Shown here piece after piece: positions 17,222-26,506 of a DNA stretch of 64,000 nt. The first letter of the stretch is position 1. Each line of letters opens with the position of its first letter. Made by a program: the position numbers and the translations under genes. The notes below the pieces were generated by a model. It was not told the DNA's origin. It ran no database searches and was given only the letters and a program-made list of their open reading frames with translations. The stretch is from Sphingobium ummariense RL-3 (GTDB taxonomy: Bacteria; Pseudomonadota; Alphaproteobacteria; Sphingomonadales; Sphingomonadaceae): contig NZ_AUWY01000048.1 in NCBI RefSeq assembly GCF_000447205.1, positions 61,320 to 125,319 on the forward strand. Reading direction: 5' to 3'.

Positions 17222-18516
17222 CAGGCCAGCATGCCGAGCGGGTTCTCGACCAGCTCCTTGAACAGCTTCATCAGCCTCGCACCGTCGGCGCCGTCAATGG
17301 CGCGATGGTCGAAGCTGCCGGTGGCCGACATCACGGTCGCGATCTGCAGGCTGTCGTCGATCACATAGGGCCGCTTCTCGCCCGCGCCGATCGCCATGAT
17401 CATGCCCTGGGGCGGATTGATGACCGCTTCGAACTGCTTGATGCCGAACATGCCCATGTTTGAAAGCGATGCGGTGCCGCCCTGATATTCCTCGGGCTTC
17501 AGCTTCCCTTCCTTGGCCCGGTCGGCCAGATCCTTCATCGCCGCCGAAATCGCCGCCACGCCCTTGCTGTCGGCCTCGGTCACGATCGGCGTGATGAGTC
17601 CGCCCGGGATCGACACTGCGACGGAAATGTCAGCGCGCTTGAACTTCAGCATCTGGTCGCCGGCGAACTGCACATTGCATTCCGGCACGGTGACCAGCGC
17701 CACGGCCAGCGCCTTGATGAGCATGTCGTTGACCGACAGCTTGACGCCGCGGCCGGAAAGCCCGGCGTTCAGCTCCCCACGCAGCTTCAGCAGCTTGTCG
17801 AGCTGGATGTCGACGGTCAGGTAGATGTGCGGAACCTGCTGCTTCGATTCGGTCAGGCGGCGCGCGATGGTCTTGCGCATGCCGCTGAGCTTGATGACCT
17901 CGTGCGGGATGCCGAAGTCCTGCGCGGCATGGACCGGGGCGGCGACCGGCGCGGAAGCGGCAACGGGGGCCGCAGCGGCGGGTGCAGGTGCGGCGGCAGG
18001 CGCCGGCTTCGCGCCCTCCAGATCGGCCTTCACGATGCGGCCATTGGGGCCGGACCCGGTCACACCCGCCAGATCGATGCCTTTCTCTTCGGCCAGCCGG
18101 CGCGCCAGCGGGCTCGCCTTCACGCGACCACCCTCGGCCGCAGCCGGCACGGCGTCCGCCTTGGGCGCGGGGGCTTCCGCCTTGGCGGGCACGGCATCGG
18201 CCTTGGGCGCGGCTTCCGCGGGGGCGGCAGGCGCAGCCGGCGCCGCTTCCTCTGCGGCGGCAGAAGCATCCTCGCCTTCGCCTGCCAGCAGCGCGATGAC
18301 GGTGCCGACCTTCACGCCCTCCGACCCCTCGGGCACCAGGATCTTGGCGATGGTGCCTTCGTCCACGGCCTCGAATTCCATGGTCGCCTTGTCGGTTTCG
18401 ATCTCGGCCAGCAGGTCGCCGGAGGAGACGGTGTCGCCCTCCTTCACCAGCCATTTCGCCAGCGTCCCCTCCTCCATCGTCGGGGAAAGGGCGGGCATCT
18501 GGATCTTTATGCTCAT
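17221..18516 (-). CDS. pdhC: Pyruvate dehydrogenase complex dihydrolipoyl acetyltransferase (E2)
   Basis: A 431-residue protein with the domains in the usual order. A single lipoyl domain at 1-80 has [12 protein letters not shown] (lipoylated Lys). A long Ala/Pro/Glu/Lys linker holding three repeats of the [14 protein letters not shown] type covers about 85-125. The E3/E1-binding domain ([34 protein letters not shown]) follows at 133-170, then the catalytic domain with the active site [11 protein letters not shown]. The E1 genes are not in this window. It forms an operon with the thioesterase and lpdA. Confidence 0.95.
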   Translation of the reverse strand: MSIKIQMPALSPTMEEGTLAKWLVKEGDTVSSGDLLAEIETDKATMEFEAVDEGTIAKILVPEGSEGVKVGTVIALLAGEGEDASAAAEEAAPAAPAAPAEAAPKADAVPAKAEAPAPKADAVPAAAEGGRVKASPLARRLAEEKGIDLAGVTGSGPNGRIVKADLEGAKPAPAAAPAPAAAAPVAASAPVAAPVHAAQDFGIPHEVIKLSGMRKTIARRLTESKQQVPHIYLTVDIQLDKLLKLRGELNAGLSGRGVKLSVNDMLIKALAVALVTVPECNVQFAGDQMLKFKRADISVAVSIPGGLITPIVTEADSKGVAAISAAMKDLADRAKEGKLKPEEYQGGTASLSNMGMFGIKQFEAVINPPQGMIMAIGAGEKRPYVIDDSLQIATVMSATGSFDHRAIDGADGARLMKLFKELVENPLGMLA

Positions 18517-18702
18517 GGGTGGAGGCCTCTTCTTCTTTTTCCGGGTGCAGCCGGTGCGTGGCCCGTTTTGACGCTTTAGGGCACAGGGTCAAGGCTGCGG
18601 CTTGCACCCGGCCCGATAATGCCCCACATTTCACCTCTATGGTTCATCCGGCGGCGCACGCCATTCCGGTGCGCCACGGTCGAGGATCAGGGAAACGGGG
18701 CA

Positions 18703-19158
18703 ATGCGCACTTATCTGGTCGTGGTCGACGAGTCGCCGGAGGCGGAAACCGCGCTCCGCTTCGCCGCGCGCCGCGCCGCCAAGACAGCCGGCACCGTGCG
18801 CATCCTCGCACTGATCCCGCCCGCCGAGTTCGTGCAATGGGGGGGCGTGCAGGCGACCATGGAGGAAGAGGCGCTGCAACGCGCCGAAGCGCTGGTCATC
18901 AGCGCCGCCGGGACATTGACCGAGGAGTCCGGCATCCGTCCCAGCATCACCGTGCGGCAGGGCGATCCCGTCACCGTGGTGCGCAAGACGCTGGAGGAGA
19001 TGGACGACGTCGCCGCACTGGTCCTGGGCGCCGCCGCCAGCGGCCCCCCGGGCACGCTGGTCTCGCATTTCACCGGCTCCGACGCGGGCAAGATGTCCTG
19101 CCCGATCATGATCATTCCCGGCGGCCTGGACGCGGACGCCATCGATCGGCTGAGCTGA
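18703..19158 (+). CDS. Universal stress protein (UspA family)
   Basis: A 151-residue single Usp domain: N-terminal TYLVVVDESPEAETALRFAARRA and C-terminal ALVLGAAASGPPGTLVSHFTGSDAGKMSCPIMIIP. The ATP-binding G-x2-G-x9-G(S/T) loop is present in altered form. The ATG at 18703 follows CAGGGAAACGGGG. Divergent from pdhC; function not predictable beyond stress association. Confidence 0.88.
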   Translation: MRTYLVVVDESPEAETALRFAARRAAKTAGTVRILALIPPAEFVQWGGVQATMEEEALQRAEALVISAAGTLTEESGIRPSITVRQGDPVTVVRKTLEEMDDVAALVLGAAASGPPGTLVSHFTGSDAGKMSCPIMIIPGGLDADAIDRLS

Positions 19159-19177
19159 GTCTTCTCTCCTCTCCCCT

Positions 19178-19256
19178 CCCGTTCGGTTCGAGCTTGTCGA
19201 GAACCATTCTCGACGGTCGCTTCTCGACAAGCTCGAAGCTGCTCGAACCGAACGGG
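19178..19256. repeat. Intergenic palindromic pair, TTCGACAAGCTC family (copy 2)
   Basis: CCCGTTCGGTTCGAGCTTGTCGAGAA and its near reverse complement at the right end form a long hairpin of about 25 bp per arm. It lies between the convergent usp and rnr genes, where it could act as a bidirectional terminator. Confidence 0.85.
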
Positions 19257-19271
19257 GGCTAAGGAGACCGG

Positions 19272-21584
19272 CTATCTCCGATGCTTTCCCCGTTTCGACC
19301 CGATATGCCGGATGTTGGCGGGTCGTCCGCGCTTGGTCCCGGGACGCATGCGATCGCGCTTCAGCGGTCCGCCGCGCGGCGCCGGCAGGTCCGGCAGCTC
19401 GAAGCGCAACGATCCGTTGATGGGGTCCGCCTCCGCCAGCCGCAGTGGAAGCCGCTGTCCGACGGTGTAGCGGTCACCGCTCTCCACCCCCTCCAGCGCC
19501 CGCGCCGCCTCGTCATAATAGAAGCGTTCCTCGCCCAGGGTGGACACCGGGACCAGCCCGTCGCCGCCCAGCCCCTCGACTGTCGCGAAGAAGCCGAAAT
19601 TCTGCACCCCGGTGATTCGCGCCTCCACCAGATCGCCGACATGCGCCGCGAGGAAGGCCGCGACATAACGATCGACGGTCTCCCGCTCCGCCTCCATCGC
19701 ACGCCGCTCATGCTGGCTGATCATCTCGCCGACGCGGCCCATATTTTCCTGGTCCTCGCCGCTCAGCGACGTCCGCTCGGGCGGCATGCCGCCCTTGGGC
19801 GCAGGCAGCTCCAGTCCATGCGCGCCGACCAGCGCTCGATGCACCAGCAGGTCGGCATAGCGCCGGATCGGCGAGGTGAAATGCGCGTAGGAGCCGAGCG
19901 CTAACCCGAAATGCCCCATATTCTGCGGGCTGTAATAGGCCTGGGTCTGGCTGCGCAGGATCTGCTCCATGATCTGGGGCTTTTCCTCCGCTTCGCCGAT
20001 CCGGTCGATCAGGCGGTTGAAGGTGGAGGGCTTCACCACCTGCCCCAGCGCGAAATCGATGTCGAAGGTCGCGAGATAATCCTTGAGCGCGACCAGTTTC
20101 TCGCGGCTCGGCGGCTCGTGCACGCGGTACATCACCGGGGCCTTCTTCGCCTCCAGCGCCTTGGCGGCCGCGACATTGGCGGCGATCATGTAATCCTCGA
20201 TCAGCATGTGCGCGTCGAGCCGCTCGCGCACCGCCACGCTGACGATCTTTCCCCGCTCGTCGAGCACCACGCGCCGCTCCGGCAGGTCCAGCGCCAGCGG
20301 ATCGCGTGCCTTGCGCGCCTTCTGCAACAGCGCCCAGCAGGCCCAGAGCGGCTTCAGCGCCGGCTCCAGCAAGTCATGATCCTTCTGCCCGTTGATCGCC
20401 GCCTGCGCATCCTCATAGGCCAGCACCGCCGCCACCCGGATCACGGCGCGCGTGAAGCGCCACCCCGTCACCTTGCCCTGCGCATTGATGGTGAGGTGGC
20501 AGGCCATCGCCGCCCGGTCCTGCCCCGCCCGCAGCGAGCACATGTCGGACGACAGCTGGTGCGGCAGCATCGGCACCACCAGGTCGGGGAAATAGACGCT
20601 GTTCCCGCGCTTGCGCGCTTCCTTGTCCAGCGCGCTGCCCGGCCGCACATAATAGCTGACGTCGGCGATAGCGACGATCGCCTTGTATCCGCCCGGATTG
20701 GCCGCATCCTCGTCGGGAGCGGCCCAGACCGCGTCGTCATGGTCGCGCGCGTCCACCGGGTCGATCGCCACGATCGGCAGATGGCGCAGGTCCTCCCGCT
20801 TGTCCTCGTGCAGCGCCAGGGCGGAAGCGACCACCGCCTCCTCCTCAGCTCGCTCGGGAAAGACATGGGGGATGCCATGCTTGTGGATCGCGATCAGGCT
20901 GAAGCTGCGCGGCGCGAAGGGATCGCCCAATATGTCCGTCACCCGCGCCGAAATACGCGGCGGCCGCCCCACCGGCTCGGCCAGCACCAGGTCGCCGCGC
21001 TTCGCCGTGCCGGCATCGCTGATCGGAGTGTCCTTGCGGATGCGCTTGTCGACCGGGCGCAGCCACAGCTTGCCGCCCTCGCCTTCCTCGACCACGCCCA
21101 GCAGCTCCTCGCTGGCCTTGGCGAGCTTCTTCATCGGGTGCGCGACCCAGCCGCGCCCGGCCTCCTCGGTGCGAGCCAGAATGCGGTCGCCGATCGTCAG
21201 AGCGGATTGCCGGGTCTTGGGCTTGCCCCGCTCCACCACCCGCAACCGCGGCGCGGGCTGCCCCTCCGCCTCCCAGCGCTCCGGCGTCGCGATCAGGGTC
21301 GTGTCGTCGACATCGACGATCCGCAGCACCGTCACCTTGGGCACCCCTCCCATCTTGTGGAAGGCCCGCGCCGGGCCGATGTCGATCAGCCCCTCGTCCG
21401 CCATGTCCTTCAGCAGCGCCTTGAGCGCGATCTTCTCCTGCCCCTTGAGACCGAAGGCCTTGGCGATCTCCCGCTTGCCCGCCGGCTGGTCGGATTCCGC
21501 GATGAAGTCGATCACCTGCTGTCGCGTGGGGAAACCGGCCGGGCGGACCTTGGCGGATGTCTTGTTTTTCTGGGTCGATGCCAT
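19272..21584 (-). CDS. rnr: Ribonuclease R
   Basis: A 770-residue RNase II/R family exoribonuclease. An N-terminal winged-helix region and cold-shock domains precede the RNB catalytic domain with the acidic site AIDPVDARDHDDAVWA and the later VPMLPHQLSSDMCSLRAG. A C-terminal S1 domain (GDLVEARITGVQNFGFFATVEGLGGDGLVPVS) and a basic tail follow. It degrades structured RNA and takes part in rRNA and tmRNA processing. Stands alone on the minus strand. Confidence 0.95.
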   Translation of the reverse strand: MASTQKNKTSAKVRPAGFPTRQQVIDFIAESDQPAGKREIAKAFGLKGQEKIALKALLKDMADEGLIDIGPARAFHKMGGVPKVTVLRIVDVDDTTLIATPERWEAEGQPAPRLRVVERGKPKTRQSALTIGDRILARTEEAGRGWVAHPMKKLAKASEELLGVVEEGEGGKLWLRPVDKRIRKDTPISDAGTAKRGDLVLAEPVGRPPRISARVTDILGDPFAPRSFSLIAIHKHGIPHVFPERAEEEAVVASALALHEDKREDLRHLPIVAIDPVDARDHDDAVWAAPDEDAANPGGYKAIVAIADVSYYVRPGSALDKEARKRGNSVYFPDLVVPMLPHQLSSDMCSLRAGQDRAAMACHLTINAQGKVTGWRFTRAVIRVAAVLAYEDAQAAINGQKDHDLLEPALKPLWACWALLQKARKARDPLALDLPERRVVLDERGKIVSVAVRERLDAHMLIEDYMIAANVAAAKALEAKKAPVMYRVHEPPSREKLVALKDYLATFDIDFALGQVVKPSTFNRLIDRIGEAEEKPQIMEQILRSQTQAYYSPQNMGHFGLALGSYAHFTSPIRRYADLLVHRALVGAHGLELPAPKGGMPPERTSLSGEDQENMGRVGEMISQHERRAMEAERETVDRYVAAFLAAHVGDLVEARITGVQNFGFFATVEGLGGDGLVPVSTLGEERFYYDEAARALEGVESGDRYTVGQRLPLRLAEADPINGSLRFELPDLPAPRGGPLKRDRMRPGTKRGRPANIRHIGSKRGKHRR

Positions 21585-21662
21585 GGATCAGCTATAGGGA
21601 CGGTCCCCGCCCTTCGCCAGTGTTCCATGGCGGCACGGCGCGGCCCGCTCGTTCTGCCCTGC

Positions 21663-22073
21663 ATGTCTCGTCTTGCGCTACTCCTCCTCGTCCCGCTTCT
21701 CGCCGCCGCCGCCGATCCGCCGGCGGCGGCGCCGATCGACAAGGGCAAGGCCGAACATTATGTCTGGGGCGGGACCAATGACGGCTGGCATCTGGTGAAG
21801 CGCGACGGCATGTCGGTCATCCAGGAACGGCTGGCCCCCGGCGCGGCGGAGGTCCGTCACTATCATCAGCGCGCGCGGCAATTCTTCTATGTCCTCGCCG
21901 GCGAGTTCACCATGGAGGCGGGCGGAGAGACGTTCACCCTCTCGCCCGGCCAGGGCATAGAAATCCCGCCGGGCATGGCCCACCAGGCACAGAACCGGTC
22001 GTCCGCTCCGGTCGATATCCTCGTCAATTCGACGCCGCAAAGCCATGGCGACCGCGTGGAGGCGCCGCGCTGA
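21663..22073 (+). CDS. Exported cupin-domain protein
   Basis: A 136-residue protein starting at ATG 21663, the start that places a signal peptide (MSRLALLLLVPLLAAAA) at the N-terminus; an ATG at 21627 is also in frame. The body is a small cupin: APGAAEVRHYHQRARQFFYVLAGEFTMEAGG and ITLSPGQGIEIPPGMAHQ-like second motif, with the metal-site His, His, Glu/Gln and His positions. Probably periplasmic; substrate unknown. It precedes the exported amidohydrolase by 48 bases, so the two may be cotranscribed. Confidence 0.8.
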   Translation: MSRLALLLLVPLLAAAADPPAAAPIDKGKAEHYVWGGTNDGWHLVKRDGMSVIQERLAPGAAEVRHYHQRARQFFYVLAGEFTMEAGGETFTLSPGQGIEIPPGMAHQAQNRSSAPVDILVNSTPQSHGDRVEAPR

Positions 22074-22121
22074 ACGGTTCCCGCTTTACGATCGGGTGCG
22101 CGCCATGCTTGAAGGCTGCGC

Positions 22122-24149
22122 ATGACGAAACGCATCCTGCTGGCCCTCGGCCTTTCCGCCTCGCTCCTCCCTGCCGCCGCCCTCGCCCGCGAAGAGCGCT
22201 TCAGCGTCATCTTCGGGCAGAAGACCGTCGGCCACCTGATCGCCGACACCAACGGCGCGAAGACCAGCATCGACTACGATTACAAGAATAACGGTCGCGG
22301 CCCGACGATGAAGGAAGTGCTGGACGTCGACGCCAACGGCTTCCCGGCGAAATGGACGATCACGGGCACGACCACATTCGGCAGCAAGGTGAACGAGAGC
22401 TTCTCCCGCACCGGCGCGAAGGCGAGCTGGAAGGATTCGACTGGCCCCGGCAGCGCCGTGACCAAGGAACAGGCGATCTACGTCGCGCAGAGCGGCAGCC
22501 CCTGGGCGCTCGGCCTCTATGCCCGCGCCGTGCTGAAGGACGCCGACCATCGCCTGCCCGCGCTGCCTGGCGGCATCCTCTCGCTCGATCCGGCCGGCGA
22601 CATGGGTGTAGCGGGCAAGGCGGGCACGGCCGCCGTCAAGGTTTATGCCCTGGGCGGCATCGACACCAGCCCCAGCTATATCGCGCTGGACGCCGACAAT
22701 GCCCTCTTCGCCTTCATGACGCCCGAATTTGTCATCGTGCGCGAAGGCTATGAACAGGACGAAGCGAAGCTGCGCGCGATGGCCGAAAAGCTGTCGACCG
22801 AGCGCTATGTCAGCATCCAGCAGAAGACGGCGCATCACTATGACGGCCCCGTCCGCATCCGCAACGTGCGCATCTTCCAGCCGGACAGCAAGACGCTGTC
22901 CGCGCCTGTCTCGGTCCTGGTGAACGGCGATCGCATCGCCGCCATCGAGCCGCTGGACAGCCCCGCCACGCCCGGCGAAACCACCATCGATGGCGCGGGC
23001 GGCACGCTTCTCGCCGGCTTCAACGAGATGCACGGCCATATCGGCCAGGACGATGCGCTGCTGAACCTCATCGCCGGCATCACCACCGTACGCGACATGG
23101 GCAATGACAATGCGGTGCTCGACACGCTGATCAAGCGCATCGACGGCGGCACCATCGCCGGCCCGCATATCGTCCGCAGCGGCTTCATCGAGGGGAAGAG
23201 CCCGTTCAGCGCCAATAACGGCTTCGTCGTCGACAGCGAACAGGCGGCGGTCGATGCCGTCCGCTGGTACGCGGCGCGCGGCTATTGGCAGGTCAAGATC
23301 TACAACAGCATCACCCCCGCCTGGGTGCCCGCAATGGTGGCGGAGGCGCATCGGCTGGGCCTGCGCGTCGCGGGCCATGTCCCCGCCTTCTCCAATGCGG
23401 ACGCGATGATGGCGGCCGGCTATGACGAAATGACCCATATCAACCAGTTCATGCTGGGCTGGGTCATCAAGCCGGAGGAAGACACCCGCACCCTCTTCCG
23501 CCTGACCGCGCTCAAGCGCCTTCCCGCGCTCGACCTCGACAGCGCGCCCGTGCAGAAGACGATCGGCACGATGGTGGAGAAGAAGATCGCCATCGATCCC
23601 ACGATCGGCATCCACGAGATGCTGACCCAGAATCGCGACGGCCAGGTCCCGCCGGGCGCCGTGGATTATATCGACCATATGCCGATCGGCACGCAGCGCA
23701 GCCTCAAGAAGGCGATGGTCGACACCTCCGCGCCGGGCGACGATGCGGCCTATCGCGGCGCATTCGACAAGATCGTGGCGACGCTGACGATGCTCAATCG
23801 GCGCGGCGTCTTCATCGTGCCGGGTACCGACACGGGCGGCGCGCTCACCTATCATCGCGAACTGGAGCTGATGCAGAAGATCGGCATGACGCCCGGCGAC
23901 ATCCTTGCCCGGGCGACGCTGGAAACAGCTCGCTATATGGGACGGGGCGAAAGCTATGGGTCGATCGAGAAGGGCAAGCTCGCCGATTTCATGCTGCTGC
24001 CCGGCGATCCGGTGAAGGATCTGAAGGCGATCAAGTCCATCGCCATGGTGGTGAAGGACGGCGCCTTCTACTTCCCGGCAGAGGTCTATCCGGAATTCGG
24101 CATCACGCCCTTCGCGGACGCGCCCAAGGTGACGCCGGCGGGGAAGTGA
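22122..24149 (+). CDS. Exported amidohydrolase family protein with an extra N-terminal domain
   Basis: A 675-residue protein with a signal peptide (MTKRILLALGLSASLLPAAALA). Residues 25-250 form a beta-rich domain I do not recognise (RFSVIFGQKTVGHLIADTNG..). From about 260 comes an imidazolonepropionase-like amidohydrolase with MHGHIG (HxH, about 302-304), a lysine region WQVKIYNSI, VAGHVPAFS, and the final FIVPGTDTGG with the conserved Asp. It probably hydrolyses a peptide-like or cyclic amide in the periplasm. The substrate is unknown. Confidence 0.85.
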   Translation: MTKRILLALGLSASLLPAAALAREERFSVIFGQKTVGHLIADTNGAKTSIDYDYKNNGRGPTMKEVLDVDANGFPAKWTITGTTTFGSKVNESFSRTGAKASWKDSTGPGSAVTKEQAIYVAQSGSPWALGLYARAVLKDADHRLPALPGGILSLDPAGDMGVAGKAGTAAVKVYALGGIDTSPSYIALDADNALFAFMTPEFVIVREGYEQDEAKLRAMAEKLSTERYVSIQQKTAHHYDGPVRIRNVRIFQPDSKTLSAPVSVLVNGDRIAAIEPLDSPATPGETTIDGAGGTLLAGFNEMHGHIGQDDALLNLIAGITTVRDMGNDNAVLDTLIKRIDGGTIAGPHIVRSGFIEGKSPFSANNGFVVDSEQAAVDAVRWYAARGYWQVKIYNSITPAWVPAMVAEAHRLGLRVAGHVPAFSNADAMMAAGYDEMTHINQFMLGWVIKPEEDTRTLFRLTALKRLPALDLDSAPVQKTIGTMVEKKIAIDPTIGIHEMLTQNRDGQVPPGAVDYIDHMPIGTQRSLKKAMVDTSAPGDDAAYRGAFDKIVATLTMLNRRGVFIVPGTDTGGALTYHRELELMQKIGMTPGDILARATLETARYMGRGESYGSIEKGKLADFMLLPGDPVKDLKAIKSIAMVVKDGAFYFPAEVYPEFGITPFADAPKVTPAGK

Positions 24150-24156
24150 CAGGCTC

Positions 24157-24825
24157 CTAACCTGCGCTGGAAACCGACCCCAATTTCCACGCCCGGTCCC
24201 GCCATGCCTCCGCCAGAACGGGCATGGCGGCAAGCGCGCGTACCGCGTCGGGATCGGCGCGGTGGCCGCCGGCGATCAGCAACCGGAATACGCGCTCGAT
24301 CGGCCATTCCGGTAGAGGCCGCTCCAGCAGTTCCATGCGGGTGCCGGCCTCCGCCTCACCCTCCCGGATCACGCGGAAATAGATGCCGCAGCGCGCCGTC
24401 CTGACGATCGTCGCCATGACGTCCCGCGCGCCGAACCGGTGATCCAGCTTCCAGCATGGCTGGCGCCCGTGGCTGACCTCCACCACGGCCGACCCGAAGC
24501 TGAAGCGGTCGCCCAGGCAGATCTCGGCCTCCGTCATCCCGCGCGAGGCGATGTTCTCGCCAAAGGCGCCCGGCGCATCCAGCAGCGGATGGCCCGGCTT
24601 GCGTTCGCGCCACCAGTCATAATGGTCCTGCGCATAGAGATGTACCGCCTTGTCCAGCCCGCCATGGTGGATGCGGTCCGCGACGGCATCGCCGCCCAGC
24701 CCCATCCAGGTGACCGGCACCGGGCCGTTCCGGGGGGATTTGGCGATCGCGCTATGATCGTCGCCACGAAAAGGGCGAGGCGTGCCGGTCAACAGTGCTT
24801 CGATGGTCAGGAAGGAATCGGCCAT
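24157..24825 (-). CDS. MOSC domain protein (YiiM-like)
   Basis: About 222 residues from the ATG at 24823-24825 (a GTG 15 bases upstream is possible). It shows the YiiM/MOSC pattern: GLGGDAVADRIHHGGLDKAVHLYAQDHYDWW, GAFGENIASRGMTE and the conserved cysteine in GRQPCWKLDHRFG. MOSC proteins use a Mo cofactor; YiiM reduces N-hydroxylated purines. It converges with the amidohydrolase gene, with seven bases between stops. Confidence 0.88.
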   Translation of the reverse strand: MADSFLTIEALLTGTPRPFRGDDHSAIAKSPRNGPVPVTWMGLGGDAVADRIHHGGLDKAVHLYAQDHYDWWRERKPGHPLLDAPGAFGENIASRGMTEAEICLGDRFSFGSAVVEVSHGRQPCWKLDHRFGARDVMATIVRTARCGIYFRVIREGEAEAGTRMELLERPLPEWPIERVFRLLIAGGHRADPDAVRALAAMPVLAEAWRDRAWKLGSVSSAG

Positions 24826-24880
24826 GCCCCGCTGTGCCACAGATGCAGCGGGGTTACGATGGCCGCTTCGCGGCGCGCGG

Positions 24881-25099
24881 CTATGCCGCGTCCAGTTCGG
24901 AGGCGAGCTTCAGCACCTCGCTGCCCGTGTCCGTCTTGACGAGGAACGCCGGGTTGCGGGCCGACCCGTTGCGGCTGACTTTAGACCCGTTGATGCTGCG
25001 TTCGACATGCTGCTCGAAGCGCTCGGCGATGCGCCCCCGGCCGACGCCCTGTCCCCAGTTCCACGTGACCCTCGTTCCTTTGCGAAAGCTCTTGGTCAT
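24881..25099 (-). CDS. DUF2945 domain small protein
   Basis: A 72-residue protein: FRKGTRVTWNWGQGVGRGRI followed by NPAFLVKTDTGSEVLKLASEL, the full DUF2945 (hypervirulence-associated TUDOR-like) domain. Its function is unknown. The Tudor-like barrel suggests binding to nucleic acid or a peptide, which is inference. Start ATG at 25097-25099; ribosome binding site AGGAGAG. Confidence 0.85.
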   Translation of the reverse strand: MTKSFRKGTRVTWNWGQGVGRGRIAERFEQHVERSINGSKVSRNGSARNPAFLVKTDTGSEVLKLASELDAA

Positions 25100-25222
25100 T
25101 GGGGCATTCTCTCCTGTTTTGGGTGCAACCGCGCCGGCCGTTCATCCCGCAGCAAGGTTCAAATTCACGAAGGCGAAAGCGGTTCCCTTGGGTTTTCGCA
25201 AATGCTGCTGTAAGGGACCCCG

Positions 25223-26401
25223 ATGAATGTCACAGGCCTGCGCGTCGCCCTGTTCAGCGGCAACTACAACTATGTGCGCGACGGCGCGAACCAGGCGCTC
25301 AACCGGTTTGTCGGCTATCTGCTGCGCCAGGGCGCGGCGGTCCGCATCTATTCCGCGACCACCAGCCACCCCGCCTTCGAGCCCACGGGCGACTTGGTGA
25401 GCGCGCCGTCCTTCTCCGTCCCCGGCCGCCGCGAATATCGGGTGCCATACCGTCTTTCCCGCGACGTACGCCGCGACCTCAAGGCGTTCGGCCCCAATCT
25501 GATCCATGTCTCCAGTCCCGATCCGCTCGGGCATCGTGCGATCAGCTGGGCGCGCGAGCGCAACATCCCGGCGGTGGCCTCCGTCCACACCCGGTTCGAG
25601 ACCTATCCGCGCTATTACGGCCTCGCCTTTCTGGAGCCGCTGATCGAATCGCTGCTGCGCCGCTTCTACCGCCGCTGCGACGCGATCGTCGCTCCGTCCG
25701 AATCCATGGCGCAGCTCCTGCGCGAGCAGCGCATGAGCTACGACGTCGGCATCTGGACGCGCGGCATCGACCGGGAGATATTCCATCCCGGCCGCCGCGA
25801 CATGGCCTGGCGCCGCTCGGTCGGCATTGCCGACGACCGACCGGTGATCGGCTTCGTCGGCCGGCTGGTGATGGAAAAGGGGCTGGACGTCTTCTCCGAC
25901 ACGATCGACCAGCTCGCGACGCGCCAGGTTCCGCACAAGGTGCTGATCGTCGGGGAAGGACCGGCGCGCGAATGGTTCGAAAACCGCCTGCCCGACGCCG
26001 TCTTCACCGGTTTCCAGAGCGGGCCGGACCTCGGCCGTGCCGTTGCCAGCATGGACATGCTGTTCAACCCGTCGATCACCGAGACCTTCGGCAATGTGAC
26101 GCTGGAGGCGATGGCCTGCGGCCTGCCTACCGTGGCGGCGCGCGCGACCGGCAGCGAGAATCTGGTGACCGACCGCGTTACCGGCCGCCTGATCCGCCCT
26201 GGCGCGATCGGCGCCTTTGCCGAAGCGCTGTCCTCCTATTGCCGTAATCCCGAAGAGCGTATGCAAGCGGGAGCGGCCGCAATGGCGCGGGCCGAGCGCT
26301 ATGGCTGGGATCAGGTGAACCAGGCGCTGGTCGACACCTATCTGCGCGTCATCCGCCAGCGAGCCCAAGGCGCGCGCCTCCGGTCGAGCCCGGTTCCCTA
26401 A
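25223..26401 (+). CDS. GT4-family glycosyltransferase (MgtA-like)
   Basis: A 392-residue protein with two Rossmann domains. The N-terminal acceptor domain begins LRVALFSGNYNYVRDGANQALNRF. The C-terminal nucleotide-sugar domain has VIGFVGRLVMEKGLDVF and the E-x7-E motif in PSITETFGNVTLEAMACGLPTVA. It resembles GDP-mannose-dependent alpha-mannosyltransferases acting on glycolipids. The start at 25223 has TAAGGGAC just upstream. It stands alone between DUF2945 and rarA, so its product cannot be deduced. Confidence 0.88.
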   Translation: MNVTGLRVALFSGNYNYVRDGANQALNRFVGYLLRQGAAVRIYSATTSHPAFEPTGDLVSAPSFSVPGRREYRVPYRLSRDVRRDLKAFGPNLIHVSSPDPLGHRAISWARERNIPAVASVHTRFETYPRYYGLAFLEPLIESLLRRFYRRCDAIVAPSESMAQLLREQRMSYDVGIWTRGIDREIFHPGRRDMAWRRSVGIADDRPVIGFVGRLVMEKGLDVFSDTIDQLATRQVPHKVLIVGEGPAREWFENRLPDAVFTGFQSGPDLGRAVASMDMLFNPSITETFGNVTLEAMACGLPTVAARATGSENLVTDRVTGRLIRPGAIGAFAEALSSYCRNPEERMQAGAAAMARAERYGWDQVNQALVDTYLRVIRQRAQGARLRSSPVP

Positions 26402-26421
26402 CGCATTTCCTTCCCTATATT

Positions 26422-26497
26422 CCGTTCGGGCTGGGCTTGTCGAAGCCCTGCTCTTCTCTTCAAGAAAGAACGGCCCTCCGACAAGCAGGGCGAACGG
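26422..26497. repeat. Intergenic palindromic pair, TTCGACAAGCTC family (copy 3)
   Basis: CCGTTCGGGCTGGGCTTGTCGAAGCCCTGC at the left is mirrored by CCGACAAGCAGGGCGAACGG at the right, with a small CTTCTCTTCAAG-type spacer. It fills most of the gap between the glycosyltransferase and rarA. Confidence 0.8.
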
Positions 26498-26506
26498 TAG
26501 AATGGA

